Source: an uncultured Clostridia bacterium (lineage in GTDB: Bacteria > Bacillota > Clostridia > Oscillospirales > Acutalibacteraceae). From it: a DNA stretch of 64,000 nt. The position numbers were made by a program, and so were the translations under genes. Positions within the stretch are counted from its first letter, which is position 1, and each line of letters opens with the position of its first letter. Positions 1-8,020 of the stretch are shown here, in pieces. Location of the stretch: contig CAKNOA010000001.1 in NCBI GenBank assembly GCA_930990065.1, positions 1 to 64,000 of the forward strand, in the 5' to 3' direction. Under the pieces are notes generated by a model. That model did not search any database and was not told the origin of the DNA. It was given only the letters and a program-made list of their open reading frames with translations.

Positions 1-205
1 ATAGGAGTCTATATCCGGGACAGAGAGGGCATGGGGCGAGACATCCAGTACCTGAGCCTACGGTCTGCTTTTGGATTTCTTTCTCCTGTTTCGTACTGAG
101 CCAGGCGCACATCGGCGGATTTCTCCGGGAAGTCTACGGCCATACCGAGATATTTCAGTGTCATTCATCGCAGCAGACGAAGTGGATTCTCTCACCGATG
201 GCCAT
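1..205 (-). pseudogene. XRE-family regulator remnant, frameshifted, cut by window edge
   Basis: Read on the minus strand from an ATG at 205, the frame begins MAIGERIHF, stops within 15 codons, and the family sequence resumes in another frame as MTLKYLGMAVDFPEKSADVR. A further shift restores AQVLDVSPHALSVPDIDSY up to the window edge. These blocks recall the XRE-type helix-turn-helix regulators carried by Clostridia integrative elements, with a lambda-repressor-like fold and a VPDIDSY tail. At least two frameshifts or deletions break it, so it is not a working gene here. The family call rests on recognised phrases rather than on a search. Confidence 0.6.
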
Positions 206-477
206 ACGTTCAACTCCAGTCTATGATTGTCTTTATAGTGAACATAGCATATTTGTTTAAGGAAATCAAGGAAAACTAAATAAATTTATGTAAGTGTATC
301 TTTCTGAAAAGACTTAACTAAGCTAATATGTATTGCATTATAAAGATACAGTATAAAAGCTTAGGATTTATAACATATAAAATGGACCGTCCGATTTCTG
401 GATAGAACGCATCAACCGCAAGCCGCAGTCACGAACAACAGAGAAAGGAAGATACCTACCGTGGCAGCCAGATTTTT
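206..477. other. AT-rich non-coding stretch between element remnants
   Basis: No convincing reading frame or RNA structure is visible. The stretch is richer in A+T than its surroundings and lies between two broken mobile-element genes. It probably represents decayed intergenic or leader sequence. Confidence 0.4.
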
Positions 478-711
478 ATGCGCGTCAATGAAGTGACCGA
501 GGAGCTGGGGGGATCCGTGCCCTACGCCTACAAGCTGATTCGTCAGTTGAACGAGAAGTTGGCCAATACCAGGTGCATCACAATTTCCGGGCGGATTGAC
601 CGCATGTTCTTCCATGAGAAGTTCTACGGTGCAAGAACCGAAAAAGATGGAAAAGAGGGAGCAATCATGGCAGTGTTTAAGAACAGAACAACGGTACCTG
701 GAAAGTTATAG
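478..711 (+). pseudogene. Excisionase-like HTH protein fused in frame to an integrase N-terminal stub
   Basis: The first ~50 residues (MRVNEVTEELGG...YAYKLIRQLNEKL...GRIDRMFFHEKFYG) match the small helix-turn-helix excisionase-like proteins that sit just upstream of tyrosine integrases in Clostridia integrative elements. At 667 the same frame enters MAVFKN, the usual first residues of that integrase, and ends after 14 more codons. Shifting one base at about 693 gives GTWKV, the next integrase residues, so the integrase was cut after about 14 codons. No close ribosome site precedes the ATG. The HTH part could still be translated, but without its integrase it is a relic. Confidence 0.6.
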
Positions 712-946
712 ATGTATCGGAAGCGGCACTCAGTATGCCAGATGAACGAATAAAAAAGCAATTATAGAGGTCAGTACAACGGTGGTAATCCTTGATCCAA
801 TTCAGGCGCATGTCGGCGTTGATATCAATATGAACAACGCGAATGAAGCCCGTAATGTGATGGCACAGCTGGGACGAATCGCAGAAAAATATGACTATGC
901 GGTTTTACTTGTCGGTCATATGAATAAAGGAAGCGGAAATAAATCT
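708..946 (+). pseudogene. RepA-like AAA ATPase fragment
   Basis: From 708 the frame reads IDVSEAALSMPDERI. After a shift in an A-rich run near 753-757 it reads KKAIIEVSTTVVILDPIQAH, then a long intact block to HMNKGSGNKS. This is the Walker B region (VILDPIQ) and the following helices of the RepA/DnaB-like ATPases found in integrative elements and plasmids. The Walker A half and the C-terminus are missing. It is fused directly to the integrase stub on the left and to unrelated sequence on the right, so it marks two deletion junctions. Confidence 0.6.
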
Positions 947-1234
947 TTTACAGGCAAATATACCGTGTTGACAGATGATTGCGAAAAGCTGACCACCCTT
1001 GCAAAACAAAGCGACTTAGCGGTACCCGAAGCAAAGAAATTACGGGAAGAAGACCAGCATCTCACAAGGCAGATATAGTCATTACAGCCGGAAGTTTTAC
1101 AGTTAAAAACAGCCATATACGAGCTGGCGGAAAAGTACAGACCGTATCTTGAAGCGATAAAGGTGGCTCCCAAAGCGGTCAAAAAATTTATAGATGGTAG
1201 TCTTGAGCGGTTTAAAAAGCATTCTTTATGAGTC
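947..1234 (+). pseudogene. Coiled-coil C-terminal remnant of an element protein
   Basis: The frame that carries the ATPase fragment continues through a charged stretch (EKLTTLAKQ, AVPEAKKLREE) to a stop at 1078. In a different frame about 1099-1234 reads EVLQLKTAIYELAEKYRPYL and ends KKFIDGSLERFKKHSL. Together they look like the helical tail of a mobilisation or other element protein, interrupted by one frameshift. I cannot name the family. The fusion to the RepA-like block near 946 suggests deletion or recombination. Confidence 0.4.
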
Positions 1235-1310
1235 GATTCCTGCACCGAAAACACAGTCCCAATGGAATATCGTCAGATCATCCTATTTCATCAATAGAAT
1301 AGGCACCACG

Positions 1311-2324
1311 CTATTGATTCGAAGAATCTACCTTGTAATTGTGCGATTTGCGATAGGCAGTTGGCAGCATCTGTACGACATCCTTAAAGGCTTCCGAAAA
1401 TTTTCCTTGTGTCCCGTAACCAACTTTGCAGGCAATTTCGGCAATGGTTGCGTCGCTTTCTCTGAGCAGTTTCATAGCCTCTCGGATGCGATATTCTTTC
1501 ATATAGGTGGCAATTGGTAAGCCATACACGGCTTTGAACACTTCTTTTAAGGTGGATGTATTGATTAAATACTGTTTTGACAGTTCCTCAATAGTAAAGC
1601 GTTGATCCAAATGGGTGGTTAACTGATGGTGAATTTCCTTAATCAGTTCGGTTTGTTGAGAGAAATAGGGGGGTAAGGCTTTTTGACCGGGCTGAAAATC
1701 CATGAGGTACAAGAGCAATTCTTGCACTTTAATCTGCAAATAGGGTTTGCGCCGGGCTTGATTCACGGAAAAAAGGGGAGCAAATATGCGGTCCAATTCT
1801 GGACAAGACGAAATCACGATGGGATTCCCTGAGCAAAACGTTTCTTTCATTCTCTGAAGGTTTAGGCCTGCCTCTTGCAGAATAGTGGGACAATTCTCGG
1901 AAAAACAGGGAAAATCCAAACGCAGAGAGAGACCTTGTGCATACCCGAGAGGAAACATCATTGCAGAATTGGCACAGCATGTGGCACTGTGCACGATTAA
2001 GTCGCCTGTACCTAGGTAAACGGCGATATTTCCCTGCATATTCCATCCCACGCGGCCGCTATGGCAGTAGAATAACTCTAAAATAGATGACAATGCCTGA
2101 TGATGAAAGCTCACTTCCGAAGCTAAAAAGGTATTATAAAAAGCTTCGATGCCAGGATAGACGCCATACGTTTCTATTTGACCCTTTCCCGTCGTTTTTG
2201 CCAAGAACTGATCCATCGAAAGAATGGAATTCGGGTTGGAAATCGAATGGTTTATCACCGGCAGGTTTCCCATTGGAACATGCTGCAAGAGCTTTTCAAT
2301 GTCCAATTGTTTGCCTTGTTTCAT
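1311..2324 (-). CDS. AraC-family transcriptional regulator
   Basis: 337 residues. The C-terminal ~100 residues form a two-HTH AraC domain, with FTIEELSKQYLINTSTLKEVFK as the first helix-turn-helix and the signature A.IAEIACKVGYGTQGKFSEAFK as the second. The N-terminal ~220 residues are a cupin-like sensory region without an obvious ligand signature. Its ATG overlaps the TGA of the upstream ArsR gene (ATGA at 2321-2324), so the two are translationally coupled. ArsR-AraC pairs occur near metal or toxic-compound efflux genes; here the heavy-metal ATPase unit lies 1.8 kb away on the other strand. The target is not known. Confidence 0.85.
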   Translation of the reverse strand: MKQGKQLDIEKLLQHVPMGNLPVINHSISNPNSILSMDQFLAKTTGKGQIETYGVYPGIEAFYNTFLASEVSFHHQALSSILELFYCHSGRVGWNMQGNIAVYLGTGDLIVHSATCCANSAMMFPLGYAQGLSLRLDFPCFSENCPTILQEAGLNLQRMKETFCSGNPIVISSCPELDRIFAPLFSVNQARRKPYLQIKVQELLLYLMDFQPGQKALPPYFSQQTELIKEIHHQLTTHLDQRFTIEELSKQYLINTSTLKEVFKAVYGLPIATYMKEYRIREAMKLLRESDATIAEIACKVGYGTQGKFSEAFKDVVQMLPTAYRKSHNYKVDSSNQ

Positions 2325-2704
2325 GCCAGTTCTCCTCTTTCTTTTTTCGATGGACAGGTGATTTCCACAATGTCTTCGATCATATGGTGGAGAAGTTGTG
2401 CCTGCTCCGTGGCTGCCGCTGTATAATAAACTTCTTTTCCATCTCGACGGCTGATAATCAATCCGGCTGTTTTCAGTTGTTTAAGGTGATGAGATACAGC
2501 GGGGCTACTCATATTCACCATGGCAGAAAGATTGATGACACACTCCTCACAATGGCACAGTAACCAGAAAATGCGGATCCGATTCCCATCACCTAGCTGT
2601 TTAAAGACATCGGCTGCTGTTTGAAAATTTTCTACGCTGGGCATGCATTTCAGCTCTTGTTCAATAGTTTGTCCATGGTTATGCGGTAAAGGTAGAATAG
2701 GCAT
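2321..2704 (-). CDS. ArsR-family metal-responsive repressor
   Basis: 127 residues from an ATG at 2704, chosen over one at 2719 because GGAGGGG lies 6 bases upstream of it. It is a winged helix with DNA-recognition helix MSSPAVSHHLKQLKTAGLI and wing RRDGKEVYY. The segment CHCEECVINLS matches the metal-binding alpha-3 position of ArsR/CadC-type sensors (ELCVCDL in CadC), so thiolate binding of a soft metal is likely. It is the first gene of an ArsR-AraC operon. It may act on the palindrome upstream of the HMA protein and ATPase at 4.1-6.4 kb; that link is inference. Confidence 0.82.
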   Translation of the reverse strand: MPILPLPHNHGQTIEQELKCMPSVENFQTAADVFKQLGDGNRIRIFWLLCHCEECVINLSAMVNMSSPAVSHHLKQLKTAGLIISRRDGKEVYYTAAATEQAQLLHHMIEDIVEITCPSKKERGELA

Positions 2705-2802
2705 CCAACACCCCTCCATTCGAACTAATCATACCACAGAAAGGGAAAGATGCAAATATGTACCGCTGCAAGAACCATGGTTTTCTTATGCCGGACGGCT
2801 AG

Positions 2803-2831
2803 TTGACAGTTTTATGTCGGAATGCTATGAT
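2803..2831 (+). promoter_or_regulatory. Sigma-A promoter of the patatin gene
   Basis: TTGACA at 2803-2808 and TATGAT at 2826-2831 are separated by 17 bases, about 50 bases before the start codon at 2881. Confidence 0.75.
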
Positions 2832-2880
2832 CAAATGCACAGATAACAATCCGTTATAAAGGGGCATAGGGGATGGCAAA

Positions 2881-3746
2881 ATGAAAACACACAAGAAAAT
2901 CGGATTGGTTGTTGAAGGGGGAGGCATGAAATGTGCCTATAATGCAGGCATCCTGGACGCTTTTCTGGATGAATCCATTACATTTGATTTGTATTGGCGT
3001 ATCGGGTGGATCAGGAAACCTGGCCTCTTATCTGGCGGGACAGAAAGGGAGAAATCTGCGGTTCTTTACGGAACACATTCATTCGCCCGACTATTTTGGA
3101 TTTAAAAGCCTGTTTAAAACCGGAGATCTGTTTGGTTTGCAATATATATACGGTGAGCTAGCCCGCGCCGGAGGAAAAGATCCTCTGGATTTTCCGGCTT
3201 TTATGAGAAATCCAACAGAGTATGAGGCGGTTGTCACCAATGCTTTGACCGGAAAACCGGAATACTTTGGGCGCGACATGATGAAACAAGATGATTACAG
3301 GCTGATCATGGCTTCCAGTGCCATCCCTGTTGCTTGTCACCCGGTGAAAATAAACGGGATTCCCTATTATGATGGGGGGCTTACCGATGCTATCCCCGTC
3401 CGCCGGGCTTTAGAACAGGAATGTGACAAGTTGGTGGTCATTCTCTCAAAGAACCGGACTTACGTGCGGAAACCCCAAAATATGCGTAACGTATATAGAT
3501 GGGCTTGCCGCCAATATCCCCATGTGGTAAAAGCAATTGACCGAAGGCATATTGTGTACAATGCGAACATGAAGGATGTGTTTTCCTTGGAACAGGCGGG
3601 CATTGCGTTTGTTTTTGCAGCCAGTGAGCCAATTCATGTCGGCACGTATTCCATGAAAGAAGAGGCGGAGCAGCATCTGTACCAATTTAGGATTACGGGA
3701 CTTTTCTTCACAAAGAGAAAAGCTCAGAAGCTTTCTTTCGGATTGA
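2881..3746 (+). pseudogene. Patatin-like phospholipase, two frameshifts
   Basis: The start reads MKTHKKIGLVVEGGGMKCAY, which is the glycine-rich oxyanion motif of patatins. Near 2985-2990 the frame breaks and the family sequence resumes one frame over as CIGVSGGSGN (GxSxG nucleophile elbow). It later contains YYDGGLTDAIP, the DGG motif with the catalytic aspartate. Near 3685 a second break occurs: the open frame runs to 3823 with unrelated residues, whereas the adjacent frame gives LGLRDFSSQREKLRSFLSD and stops at 3746, which looks like the native C-terminus. All catalytic motifs survive, so decay is recent or the assembly has two indels. The intact product would be a cytosolic acyl hydrolase of about 288 residues. 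Confidence 0.8.
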
Positions 3747-3876
3747 CAAAACGACTTGTGCGTTTTTCTGCATGCTTTTTGTGCCTCGGAGAACAAGTGG
3801 CTATGGATCATAACAACTCATGAAAAACAGGGAGGCCGGGACATCACGGATAGCAAAAAGAGATTTTCAATAATGG

Positions 3877-3911
3877 AAAAAGGCCAGGGACGTGGTGAAC
3901 TGGCCTTTTTT
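3877..3911 (+). terminator. Rho-independent terminator after the patatin gene
   Basis: AAAAAGGCCAG and CTGGCCTTTTT pair around a 13-base loop, with a T run at the 3' end and an A run at the 5' end, so it may act in both directions. Confidence 0.8.
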
Positions 3912-4012
3912 CGATAAACCCTTTTATAAGGCGTACACCGTGTTATCCTCTTATGTGATTTTCCCAAATAGAAGGACTCTTTACCCAAATGGCAGGATCC
4001 AAAGGAAAACTA

Positions 4013-4072
4013 TTGACGAAAAAGGTTTTTCTGTATATGATGATATTACGATTAAACGATTACTTAATCGTT
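4013..4072 (+). promoter_or_regulatory. Promoter and palindromic operator of the metal efflux unit
   Basis: TTGACG (4013-4018) and TATGAT (4036-4041) are 17 bases apart. A perfect 8-2-8 inverted repeat, AACGATTA-CT-TAATCGTT, follows at 4055-4072 just past the expected transcription start. This is where ArsR/SmtB-type repressors usually bind, so the ArsR protein encoded at 2321-2704 is the candidate ligand. Confidence 0.7.
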
Positions 4073-4110
4073 ATATCAAATAAAATCTATCTGGAAGGGA
4101 GTTTTTCAAC

Positions 4111-4329
4111 ATGAAAAAAACGTATAAAATCGAAGTGGACTGTGCGAATTGCGCAAACTTGATGGAAGATGCCGCACGGAAAACCGCTGGGGTGCAAAAG
4201 GCCACGGTAAACTTTATGACGCAAAAAATGATTGTCGAATTCGATGAAGGTGTCGAACCCGTAAGTGTCATGCAGTCTGTGAGAAAAGCCTGCAAAAAGG
4301 TGGAATCCGACTGCGAGATTTTCCTGTAA
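4111..4329 (+). CDS. Small HMA-domain heavy-metal binding protein
   Basis: 72 residues forming one ferredoxin-like HMA domain. The metal site is DCANCA at residues 10-15, a CxxC in the loop after the first strand, followed by the usual amphipathic helix and VNFMTQKMIVEFDE strands. SD GGAAGGGAG precedes the ATG. It is the first gene after the palindromic promoter and lies 85 bases before the P-type ATPase, which lacks its own N-terminal HMA domain. It probably acts as a detached metal-binding domain or chaperone for that pump. The cytosolic location follows from the absence of a signal peptide. Confidence 0.85.
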   Translation: MKKTYKIEVDCANCANLMEDAARKTAGVQKATVNFMTQKMIVEFDEGVEPVSVMQSVRKACKKVESDCEIFL

Positions 4330-4337
4330 AAGTCAAT

Positions 4338-4376
4338 CTTTTTAAGGGGGCGCCCACAAGCTGTTGCCTTAAAAAG
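4338..4376 (+). promoter_or_regulatory. Intercistronic stem-loop between HMA protein and ATPase
   Basis: CTTTTTAAGG (4338-4347) and CCTTAAAAAG (4367-4376) form a perfect 10-bp inverted repeat around a 19-base loop. No T run follows, so it is more likely an RNA-stability or partial attenuation element that sets the ratio of the two products than a full terminator. Confidence 0.5.
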
Positions 4377-4414
4377 CGCTTTAAAAAGAGCCACTGATAG
4401 AAAGGACAATGGAT

Positions 4415-6415
4415 ATGCAGGAATATATCGTAAATGCTCTACTGATTGTAGTTGCCCTTTTGGCCGTGATACTTCAACTTATCGGAATGAAACCGTCCGC
4501 ATGCATGACAAAAAAACAGAAAGTCATGCTATGGCGTATCCTAACCGCTACAGTACTGTTGTTCGTGCTACAGATGTTGGGTTCTTCTGTGTTCAAACCG
4601 ATGGGTGATGCCGGCCGGTGGGTACGCCTGGCTGTTTTTCTGATCGACTACTTCATTATTGGCTATGACATTTTGCGCAAGGCCTATAGGGGAATCCGCA
4701 ATGGCCGGGTTTTTGATGAAAACTTTTTGATGGCAGTGGCTACCCTGGGAGCTTTGGTGTTGGCCGTATATGAAAATGGCGATTATGTAGAGGCTATCGC
4801 CGTAATGCTGTTCTATCAGGTGGGGGAATGGTTCCAGTCCTATGCTGTGGGGAAGAGCCGGAGGAACATCAGCGATTTGATGGATATCCGCCCGGATTAC
4901 GCCAACATTGAACAGGACGGAAAACTGGAACAGGTGGACCCGGATGAAGTGAGTATTGGCACGGTCATTGTGGTACAGCCGGGTGAAAAAGTCCCGATTG
5001 ATGGGGTTGTCGTACAGGGTTCTTCTACTTTGAATACGGCAGCCCTTACGGGTGAGAGTTTGCCCCGCGAAGTTAGTAGCGGCGACGAGATCATCAGCGG
5101 CTGTATCAATATGACGGGGTTATTACATATCCGAACAACCAAAGAATTTGGCGAAAGTACGGTTTCCAAAATCTTGGATTTGGTAGAAAACGCCTCTTCC
5201 CGTAAATCAAAGTCGGAAGACTTCATTTCCAGATTTGCCAAAATTTATACCCCGGCCGTTTGCTATGCGGCATTGGCCCTTGCAATTTTGCCCCCGTTGG
5301 TAAGTATGGCCATGAATTTGGGTACAGGGTGGGAAACCTGGATTTACCGGGCTCTCACCTTCTTGGTCGCAAGCTGCCCCTGTGCGCTCGTTATTTCCAT
5401 TCCGCTTTCTTTCTTTGCGGGGATTGGCGGAGCCAGCAAAGCCGGGGTTCTCGTAAAAGGCTCCAATTATTTAGAAACGCTCTCGAAAACCCGCGTCGTT
5501 GTTTTTGATAAGACCGGTACGCTGACCCAAGGGGTGTTTGAAGTCGACGGAATCCATCACAGTAAGATCGACGAGGCCAAGTTAGTGGAGTATGCCGCTT
5601 TAGCGGAAAGTGCCTCCTCGCATCCCATTAGTAAGAGTTTGCAAAAAGCCTATGGGAAAGAAATCGATCGCAGCCGCGTCACCGATATTCAGGAAATCAG
5701 CGGCCACGGTGTGATAGCTAAAGTCGACGGTATCGAAGTAGCGGCCGGGAACGACAAACTGATGGATCGTCTGGGGGTACAATATATTTCGTGCCACAGT
5801 GTAGGTACGATCATCCACATGGCGATTCACGGCCAGTATGCAGGACATATCGTCATTGCGGATGTGGTGAAACCTCATGCCAAACAAGCGATCAAGGCCC
5901 TGAAGGCAGCGGGCGTCCGCAAAACCGTAATGCTCACGGGCGATACGAAAAAAGTGGCCGATCAGGTGGCTGAAAACTTGGGGATCGATCAGGTATATAG
6001 TCAATTGCTGCCTGCCGGTAAGGTGGAAAAAGTGGAAGAACTGCTGCGGATGAAAACCAGCGCGAACGCCAAGCTGGCCTTTGTTGGCGACGGCATCAAC
6101 GACGCTCCTGTGCTTGGCCGGGCGGATATTGGAATTGCTATGGGGGCTATGGGATCGGATGCTGCGATTGAAGCCGCCGATATTGTGCTGATGGATGACG
6201 ACCCCATGCAAATTCCTAAAGCGATCAAAATCAGCCGCAAATGCTTGCGCATTGTTTACCAGAACATTGTTTTTGCTATTGGCATTAAATTGATTTGCCT
6301 TGTGCTGGTCGCTTTCGGGATGGCCAACATGTGGCTCGCTGTTTTTGCCGATGTAGGTGTCATGATTCTGGCTGTTTTAAATGCGATTCGCGCTTTATTT
6401 GTGAAAAAGCTTTGA
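4415..6415 (+). CDS. P1B-type heavy-metal ATPase, Zn/Cd/Pb type
   Basis: 666 residues. The ATG at 4415 is preferred over one at 4409 because AAAGGAC lies 8 bases before it. P-type landmarks in order are TGES in the actuator domain, CPC at about residue 321 in the sixth membrane helix, DKTGTLT at about 365 (phosphorylated Asp), SHPIS in the nucleotide domain and GDGINDAP at about 558. The last membrane helices contain FADVGVMILAVLNAIRAL, whose Asp is the ion-binding residue typical of ZntA/CadA (P1B-2) pumps exporting Zn2+, Cd2+ or Pb2+. No HMA domain is present at the N-terminus; the separate protein at 4111-4329 supplies one. It exports metal across the cytoplasmic membrane. Confidence 0.9.
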   Translation: MQEYIVNALLIVVALLAVILQLIGMKPSACMTKKQKVMLWRILTATVLLFVLQMLGSSVFKPMGDAGRWVRLAVFLIDYFIIGYDILRKAYRGIRNGRVFDENFLMAVATLGALVLAVYENGDYVEAIAVMLFYQVGEWFQSYAVGKSRRNISDLMDIRPDYANIEQDGKLEQVDPDEVSIGTVIVVQPGEKVPIDGVVVQGSSTLNTAALTGESLPREVSSGDEIISGCINMTGLLHIRTTKEFGESTVSKILDLVENASSRKSKSEDFISRFAKIYTPAVCYAALALAILPPLVSMAMNLGTGWETWIYRALTFLVASCPCALVISIPLSFFAGIGGASKAGVLVKGSNYLETLSKTRVVVFDKTGTLTQGVFEVDGIHHSKIDEAKLVEYAALAESASSHPISKSLQKAYGKEIDRSRVTDIQEISGHGVIAKVDGIEVAAGNDKLMDRLGVQYISCHSVGTIIHMAIHGQYAGHIVIADVVKPHAKQAIKALKAAGVRKTVMLTGDTKKVADQVAENLGIDQVYSQLLPAGKVEKVEELLRMKTSANAKLAFVGDGINDAPVLGRADIGIAMGAMGSDAAIEAADIVLMDDDPMQIPKAIKISRKCLRIVYQNIVFAIGIKLICLVLVAFGMANMWLAVFADVGVMILAVLNAIRALFVKKL

Positions 6416-6530
6416 TTCTTTGCCGGTTCAGTACCAAAAGGCTGGGCTGGTCAAGTGTTGGGAGAGAAAGAGAATTCCCTTTCACACTGTGCGGCCAGCA
6501 GAAGTAAATCGAAATAGGTACAAATTTTTT

Positions 6531-6568
6531 TGCAGCGTCAAGCCGGTTGGGCTTGGCGCTGTTTTTTA
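6531..6568 (+). terminator. Terminator of the metal ATPase unit
   Basis: CAGCGTCAAGCC and GGGCTTGGCGCTG pair around a short loop and are followed by TTTTTT. Confidence 0.8.
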
Positions 6569-6601
6569 TTAAATGCCCTGTTTGCAACAGATATTGCATG
6601 A

Positions 6602-6650
6602 AAAAAACCGCCGGGGATAAGGGGACAACCCTTACTCCCGGCGGTTTTCG
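6602..6650 (-). terminator. Terminator of the MFS gene, bidirectional
   Basis: AAAACCGCCGGG plus GATAAGGG pairs with CCCTTACT plus CCCGGCGGTTTT across a 5-base loop. A/T runs on both sides suit either strand; it sits 35 bases past the MFS stop codon. Confidence 0.8.
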
Positions 6651-6683
6651 GTTAGCGGTCAATAAATAATCGGTTTTATTCCG

Positions 6684-7874
6684 TTACTCTTTTTCCATAG
6701 GGGCCGCAATGCTGTGTCTTAATCCGTGGTAGTATTTTTCCACGTGAATCGAATAGATGATAGCCCCGATGACATAGGCAATGGCCGTTAAAGCAAAGCC
6801 CACCGACAGGCCAATGGATTCCTGCATAAATCCCATTAACAGCGAGCCTATGCCAATGCCGACGTCGTACGACAGCATATAGCTTGCGTTGGCCACACCA
6901 CGTTGCGGAGCCGGCGTAGTACCTGTGACAAAGGACTGGAAAAGCGGCTGTAAAATCCCATACCCAAGGCCAAAGAAAATCCCGGCAATGAGCAGGTGAA
7001 TCCCGGTGGTCATAAACAGATAACTGATCATGGTCAGAACCAGAATCACCAGGCTGACATAAACCAGTACGCGATGGTTGCCGGCGTCAATCATCTTCTG
7101 GGTGGACAATTTCGAAGCCAGCATGCCGATGACCAGGAAAATGTAAAAATAGGGCAGATAATCGGTCAGCCCCTTTTCCTGGGCGAAAATCGACGAATAG
7201 GCGATCACGGCGCCATAGGGGATCATCAGGAATATCATGTTGAACATAAAGGGAAGGGCTGGTTTGTGAATCGAATCTTTGAGCGAAAACTTCTTGCGTT
7301 CCACTTTTGGGTAACGGATCCGGCAGCAAGCCACACAGAGAAAGGCCACCACCGTAATCCCGAACACGGTCATAAAGGACGCTTGGCTGTTCATGTTATT
7401 CTGTACCTGAATGCCGACGAACGGTCCTACCGCCATGCCGATGGAAATTGTAAAAGCAAAACGGCTGATGCCTTCCGTAATTTTTGTGGTAGGCAGCACG
7501 TCACCGGCCAGCGTCATGGTAGCGGAACCGCATACGGAATACACGGCGCCCATATACAGACGGATGACAATCAAAGCGGCAAAAATGGGGAACACAATAA
7601 ACGCCGGAAACGACAGGCAGAACAGGGCCAGAAACACCAGATAAACATGATACCGGTTGAAGTTATCCAGTAAGTACCCGGCTACCGGACGGAACAGGAT
7701 GGTAGCCACCGACATAGCGGTCAACACAATGCCGACCCTTGATCCGGTGATGCCAATTTCCTGACAATAGACGGGGATAATGGGTATGGAAGCGTAAAAA
7801 GCTGCCAGAACCAGCAGGTTCGTAATAAATAGCAGGATAAATTTTCGGTTCCAAATCTTTTTTGGTTTTTCCAT
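6684..7874 (-). CDS. MFS drug/metabolite transporter
   Basis: 396 residues with about 12 hydrophobic helices. It starts MEKPKKIWNRKFILLFITNLL and has the typical MFS pattern after helix 2 (VGIVLTAMSVATILFRPVAGYLLDNFNRYHVYL), resembling the DHA1 efflux group. The helix-5 motif region is VGPFVGIQ. It is transcribed divergently from a MarR gene, and two palindromes in the shared 146-base gap suggest that the MarR protein represses both. The transported compound cannot be read from the sequence; a multidrug-type or small-metabolite exporter in the cytoplasmic membrane is likely. Confidence 0.85.
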   Translation of the reverse strand: MEKPKKIWNRKFILLFITNLLVLAAFYASIPIIPVYCQEIGITGSRVGIVLTAMSVATILFRPVAGYLLDNFNRYHVYLVFLALFCLSFPAFIVFPIFAALIVIRLYMGAVYSVCGSATMTLAGDVLPTTKITEGISRFAFTISIGMAVGPFVGIQVQNNMNSQASFMTVFGITVVAFLCVACCRIRYPKVERKKFSLKDSIHKPALPFMFNMIFLMIPYGAVIAYSSIFAQEKGLTDYLPYFYIFLVIGMLASKLSTQKMIDAGNHRVLVYVSLVILVLTMISYLFMTTGIHLLIAGIFFGLGYGILQPLFQSFVTGTTPAPQRGVANASYMLSYDVGIGIGSLLMGFMQESIGLSVGFALTAIAYVIGAIIYSIHVEKYYHGLRHSIAAPMEKE

Positions 7875-7910
7875 GTAAAGAAAGCTCCTTTGCTGATAGA
7901 TTGAAATATG

Positions 7911-7995
7911 GTGGCAATTGCCACTATATTAGAATAGCACGGTCTCCTCTCCGCATCAATATCTAGTTGCAATTGCCACATAATCGGGGTATAAT
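7911..7995. promoter_or_regulatory. Divergent MFS/MarR promoters with two palindromic operators
   Basis: GTGGCAATTGCCAC (7911-7924) is a perfect palindrome. GTTGCAATTGCCAC (7966-7979) differs from it at one base. The MarR promoter has TTGCAA (7967-7972), 17 bases, then TATAAT (7990-7995), so the second operator covers its -35. The MFS promoter on the minus strand has TTGATG (7959-7954), 17 bases, then TATTCT (7936-7931), so the first operator lies just past its start. This is a textbook layout for MarR repression of itself and its neighbour. Confidence 0.8.
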
Positions 7996-8020
7996 GAAAA
8001 AATAGAAGGGGGCTTTCGTT

